In this document: positions 6,345-8,752 of the stretch, piece by piece
Layout: every line of letters starts with the position of its first letter
How positions within the stretch are numbered: the stretch's first letter is position 1
Assembly: GCA_964409635.1 (NCBI GenBank)
Contig: CAYPEL010000122.1
Location: 1 to 8,752 of the forward strand
Source of the DNA: CAYPEL01 sp964409635
Lineage (GTDB): Bacteria; Pseudomonadota; Gammaproteobacteria; DSM-19610
DNA length: 8,752 nucleotides
Direction of reading: 5' to 3'
Notes under the pieces: generated by a model
Database searches by the model: none
Seen by the model: the letters and a program-made list of their open reading frames with translations, nothing else
Told to the model about the DNA's origin: nothing
Position numbers and translations under genes: made by a program

Positions 6345-6623
6345 ATGCCAATATACGAGTACCAGTGCCAGGCCTGTGGCCATGAACTGGAGAAATTACA
6401 AAAAATTAGTGACAATCCGCTTAAGGATTGCCCTGAGTGCGGCAAGTCAAAACTGCAGAAACTGGTTTCGGCAGCCGGTTTCCGCTTGTCCGGCAGTGGC
6501 TGGTATGAAACCGATTTTAAAAGCAAGAACCAGAAAAACCTTACCCAGGCTGATAAAAAACCGAAACCGAAAAGCAAGGCTGAAGGCGGCAAGAAGAGCA
6601 AGTCATCCGGCAGCGATAAATAG
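6345..6623 (+). CDS. FmdB-family zinc-ribbon protein
   Basis: This small 92-residue protein begins MPIYEYQCQACGHELE, the hallmark of the FmdB/CxxC_CxxC_SSSS regulatory zinc-ribbon family. Four cysteines, C8-x2-C11 and C29-x2-C32, form one zinc-binding knuckle pair. GFRLSGSGWYETDF (46-59) is the usual conserved segment after the ribbon. The last 30 residues are a disordered Lys/Ser/Gly-rich tail, common in the family. FmdB was named after a putative regulator of formamidase genes in Methylophilus; the molecular role of most homologues is unknown. GAGG (6334-6337) sits 7 nt before the ATG. In many gammaproteobacteria this gene lies upstream of aspS, as here, often with a DUF502 membrane-protein gene in between (from memory), which is absent here. 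The family call is certain, the function is not. Confidence 0.9.
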   Translation: MPIYEYQCQACGHELEKLQKISDNPLKDCPECGKSKLQKLVSAAGFRLSGSGWYETDFKSKNQKNLTQADKKPKPKSKAEGGKKSKSSGSDK

Positions 6624-6630
6624 CCCTTTA

Positions 6631-6656
6631 GCCGTCATATAAGGACGGTGCTTGTT
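6631..6656 (+). terminator. Possible weak terminator after the FmdB gene
   Basis: CCGTC (6632-6636) pairs with GACGG (6644-6648), with an extra G-T pair, around a 7-nt loop, starting 8 nt after the stop codon. The following GCTTGTT is only mildly T-rich, so read-through toward aspS is plausible. Confidence 0.4.
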
Positions 6657-6723
6657 CAATTTATACCCCTTTCCCTGTAATATCCCCCCCTTTCCGGTGC
6701 GGCTGGCGGTTGCCAGGCGCTTG

Positions 6724-6865
6724 AGGAAGTTCCGATTTATTCATGCATCTTGTGAATGAGAACTGTAAAAATCCTGTAGGAGCGGTTTTAGCCGCGAGAG
6801 GTGCTTGTACCCATCGCGGTTAAACCCGCTCCTACAGGTACTCAGTGAATAAATCGGAGATTCCT
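6724..6865. repeat. Outer long-range inverted repeat enclosing the REP pair upstream of aspS
   Basis: The 20 bases at 6724-6743 are the reverse complement of 6846-6865 at 18 positions, including a perfect 13-bp core TCCGATTTATTCA (6731-6743) / TGAATAAATCGGA (6846-6858). Between the arms lie 29 nt of unique sequence, the 66-bp REP palindrome (6773-6838) and 7 nt of unique sequence. The right arm is followed by TATTTTTTATTATG, so the folded RNA would look like a large hairpin with a U-rich tail just before aspS. Confidence 0.6.
6773..6838. repeat. REP/BIME palindrome, GTAGGAGCGG type
   Basis: CCTGTAGGAGCGG at 6773 opens a 25-bp arm (6773-6797) that is complementary to 6814-6838 at 23 positions, around a 16-nt loop. 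The arm has the GTAG head and the GCGG-TTTA-CCGC hairpin core of the abundant REP sequences of Pseudomonas and related gammaproteobacteria, which are mobilised by RAYT transposases. Two units face each other, making a BIME. No RAYT gene lies in the window. Confidence 0.85.
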
Positions 6866-6898
6866 TATTTTTTATTATGACAAAGTCAAAGTAGAGAC

Positions 6899-8674
6899 AT
6901 GCGTACACAATACTGTGGTGAATTAAACAGTACCCATCTTGACCAGGAGGTCACCCTGGTAGGCTGGGCACACCGGCGCCGTGACCACGGCGGTGTCATT
7001 TTTGTGGATTTACGCGACCGCGAAGGCCGGGTTCAGGTGGTTTTCGATCCGGATACGGAGCAGACCTTTGCGACAGCAGAACGGGTGCGCAGCGAATTTG
7101 TCCTGCAGATTCAGGGCCGGGTACGCAGACGTCCGGAAGGTACCGAGAATCCAGATATGGCGACCGGAGAGGTCGAAGTGCTGGGCAAGCAGTTGACTAT
7201 TCTGAACGAGGCCGAAACACCGCCATTCCACCTCGATGACGATGCCGTTTCCGAAGAACATCGCCTGCGGTACCGCTATATCGATCTGCGCCGCCCGGAA
7301 ATGCTTAAACATATCCAGCTGCGTTCACAAATTGCCCGTGAGTTACGGAATTATCTCGATGCAAAAGGCTTTTTGGATATCGAGACGCCCATCTTGACCA
7401 AGGCGACCCCGGAGGGCGCGCGCGATTACCTGGTGCCGAGCCGTACTCACCCGGGTGAATTTTTTGCCTTACCGCAATCGCCGCAGTTGTTTAAACAGTT
7501 GCTGATGATGGCGGGTATGGATCGTTACTACCAGATCGTGCGCTGTTTCCGTGACGAAGATCTGCGCGCCGACCGACAACCCGAGTTTACCCAGCTGGAT
7601 ATCGAGACTTCATTCATGGACGAAGATCAGATTATGGACATGATGGAAGACATGATTCGGGGCCTGTTCAAGAAAGTACTGGACGTAGAACTGGACGCAA
7701 CATTTCCGCGCATGACCTATCAGGAAGCGATGCATCGTTTTGGATCTGACCGGCCGGACTTGCGCGTTGATCTGGAATTGATCGATGTCGGTGATCTAAT
7801 GCAAGGTGTAGATTTCAAGGTTTTCGCAGGTCCGGCAGCTGATCCACAAGGACGGGTTGCCGCCTTACGCTTACCTAAAGGTTGTGAACTTACGCGCAAG
7901 GAAATCGACGAATACACTAAATTTGTCGGCATTTATGGCGCCAGAGGGTTGGCCTATATCAAGGTCAATGAGCTAGCCAAGGGCCGTGATGGTTTACAAT
8001 CACCCATCCTGAAATTCCTGCCGGATGATGTTGTCGAACAAATCATACAGCGTACCGGGGCTGCAGACGGCGACCTGGTATTTTTCGGCGCCGATAAAGC
8101 GAAAGTTGTCAATGAAGCACTGGGTGCCTTGCGGGTTAAACTTGGTGAAGACCGGGGTCTGCAGCAAGGCGAGTGGAAGCCGCTTTGGGTTGTCGACTTC
8201 CCAATGTTTGAATGGGATGAGGGTGAAAGCCGCTGGATGTCATTGCACCACCCGTTCACTTCTCCCAAAGAAGAACACCTGGAACTGATGGGCAGTGATC
8301 CGGGTGCTTGTCATTCACGGGCCTACGATATGGTGCTGAACGGTACCGAGCTGGGTGGTGGTTCGATGCGTATTTTCCGTCAGGAAGTTCAATTACAAGT
8401 ATTTAAATTACTGGGCATCAGCGACGAGGAAGCCGAGGAAAAATTTGGCTTCCTGTTGAATGCACTCAAATACGGCTGCCCACCACACGGGGGTCTTGCC
8501 TTTGGTCTGGATCGCCTGGTCATGTTAATGGCGGGTGCCCCGTCAATCCGCGAAGTCATGGCCTTTCCGAAAACCCAGTCGGCGAGTTGCCTGTTGACCC
8601 AGGCGCCCTCTGAAGTGCCTGAGAAACAATTACGTGAGCTGAACATTCGCGTGCGCAAGCCCGTGACGGAATAA
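6899..8674 (+). CDS. aspS: Aspartyl-tRNA synthetase, bacterial type, predicted non-discriminating
   Basis: AspRS is a cytoplasmic class IIb synthetase that attaches Asp to tRNA-Asp. The 591 residues are full length. An N-terminal OB-fold anticodon-binding domain (about 1-105) is followed by the catalytic core with TPEGARDYLVPSR (170-182), QSPQ (193-196), motif 2 FRDEDLRADRQPEFTQ (217-232) and motif 3 GLAFGLDRL (532-540, Arg539). The bacteria-specific GAD insertion lies at about 285-415. His30 in RRRDHGG and Gly81 in RRRPEG match the non-discriminating Pseudomonas aeruginosa enzyme, whereas E. coli AspRS has RRRDLGS and a Lys region. This predicts that it also charges tRNA-Asn with Asp, for amidation by GatCAB. 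The start is supported by the family N-terminus MRTQYCGELN. The ribosome site is weak (AGAG close to the ATG), and a TATTAT hexamer (6873-6878) is a possible -10. No gene follows within the window. Confidence 0.97.
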   Translation: MRTQYCGELNSTHLDQEVTLVGWAHRRRDHGGVIFVDLRDREGRVQVVFDPDTEQTFATAERVRSEFVLQIQGRVRRRPEGTENPDMATGEVEVLGKQLTILNEAETPPFHLDDDAVSEEHRLRYRYIDLRRPEMLKHIQLRSQIARELRNYLDAKGFLDIETPILTKATPEGARDYLVPSRTHPGEFFALPQSPQLFKQLLMMAGMDRYYQIVRCFRDEDLRADRQPEFTQLDIETSFMDEDQIMDMMEDMIRGLFKKVLDVELDATFPRMTYQEAMHRFGSDRPDLRVDLELIDVGDLMQGVDFKVFAGPAADPQGRVAALRLPKGCELTRKEIDEYTKFVGIYGARGLAYIKVNELAKGRDGLQSPILKFLPDDVVEQIIQRTGAADGDLVFFGADKAKVVNEALGALRVKLGEDRGLQQGEWKPLWVVDFPMFEWDEGESRWMSLHHPFTSPKEEHLELMGSDPGACHSRAYDMVLNGTELGGGSMRIFRQEVQLQVFKLLGISDEEAEEKFGFLLNALKYGCPPHGGLAFGLDRLVMLMAGAPSIREVMAFPKTQSASCLLTQAPSEVPEKQLRELNIRVRKPVTE

Positions 8675-8752
8675 TGCTAACATCAACGCAACTTGTAACT
8701 AGTAGTCCTTCAACATGATAATGACGGGTTCAGCGACCCTGTGGTGTTGCGC
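8675..8752. other. Downstream of aspS: no recognisable gene
   Basis: These 78 bases carry no recognisable gene start. An ATG at 8715 opens a frame to the window edge, but its 12 residues resemble nothing I know and no Shine-Dalgarno precedes it. GGGT (8726-8729) and ACCC (8736-8739) could form a 4-bp hairpin, too short to call a terminator. Confidence 0.4.

Noticed and set aside
6794..6822. Sequence near the aspS start loosely resembling a T-box antiterminator (GGTG...ACC..CGCGG).
   Set aside because: The bases belong to the loop and right arm of the REP palindrome. There is no specifier stem, the order of conserved bases does not fit, and T-boxes are not expected on gammaproteobacterial aspS.
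6878..6888. Small inverted repeat TGAC-AAA-GTCA just before aspS.
   Set aside because: A 4-bp arm is common by chance. It sits between a possible -10 and the start codon, but there is no second copy or known regulator to support an operator.
8715..8752. Possible start of a new gene at the right edge.
   Set aside because: Only 12 codons are visible, with no ribosome site and no resemblance to the genes that commonly follow aspS, such as yebC or ruvC.

Overview
This window looks like chromosomal core sequence from a motile gammaproteobacterium. The stator proteins resemble Vibrio PomA/PomB closely along their length. The aspartyl-tRNA synthetase matches the Pseudomonas pattern and differs from E. 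coli at diagnostic residues. The REP-like repeats begin with GTAG, as RAYT-associated REPs of pseudomonads and relatives do. A marine or aquatic Pseudomonadales/Cellvibrionales-type organism would fit, but the genus cannot be fixed from this sequence. There is no phage, insertion sequence, tRNA, rRNA or CRISPR array.

Layout. (1) 1-482: the 3' end of an outer-membrane beta-barrel gene (+), closed by a strong hairpin terminator whose last stem base lies in the stop codon of the convergent next gene. (2) 528-1385: a YbbO-like short-chain dehydrogenase (-), with a TTG start. (3) 1426-4262: a flagellar stator operon (+). A near-consensus sigma-28 (FliA) promoter precedes pomA, pomB and a PilZ-domain gene, with intergenic gaps of 24 and 2 nt. 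(4) 4263-4443: a convergent intergenic region with a pair of inverted REP-like units. (5) 4444-6252: an Atm1/HMT1-type ABC half-transporter (-). (6) 6345-6623: an FmdB-type zinc ribbon gene (+). (7) 6624-6898: a repeat-rich gap with a REP/BIME palindrome nested inside a second, longer-range inverted repeat. (8) 6899-8674: aspS (+), predicted non-discriminating. The last 78 bases hold nothing recognisable.

How the genes work together. PomA and PomB form the ion-conducting stator of the polar flagellar motor, predicted sodium-driven. The co-transcribed PilZ protein is a natural candidate for a c-di-GMP-responsive modulator of that stator, as YcgR/FlgZ-type proteins are elsewhere; this is inferred from gene order. 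The other genes (dehydrogenase, transporter, FmdB, AspRS) are independent housekeeping units.

The points most worth following up are: the PilZ protein with its two c-di-GMP motifs far apart; the long lysine-rich tail and enlarged linker of PomB; Asn in place of Asp31 in PomA; the sigma-28 promoter; the two unrelated REP-like element types; and the nested inverted repeat upstream of aspS.
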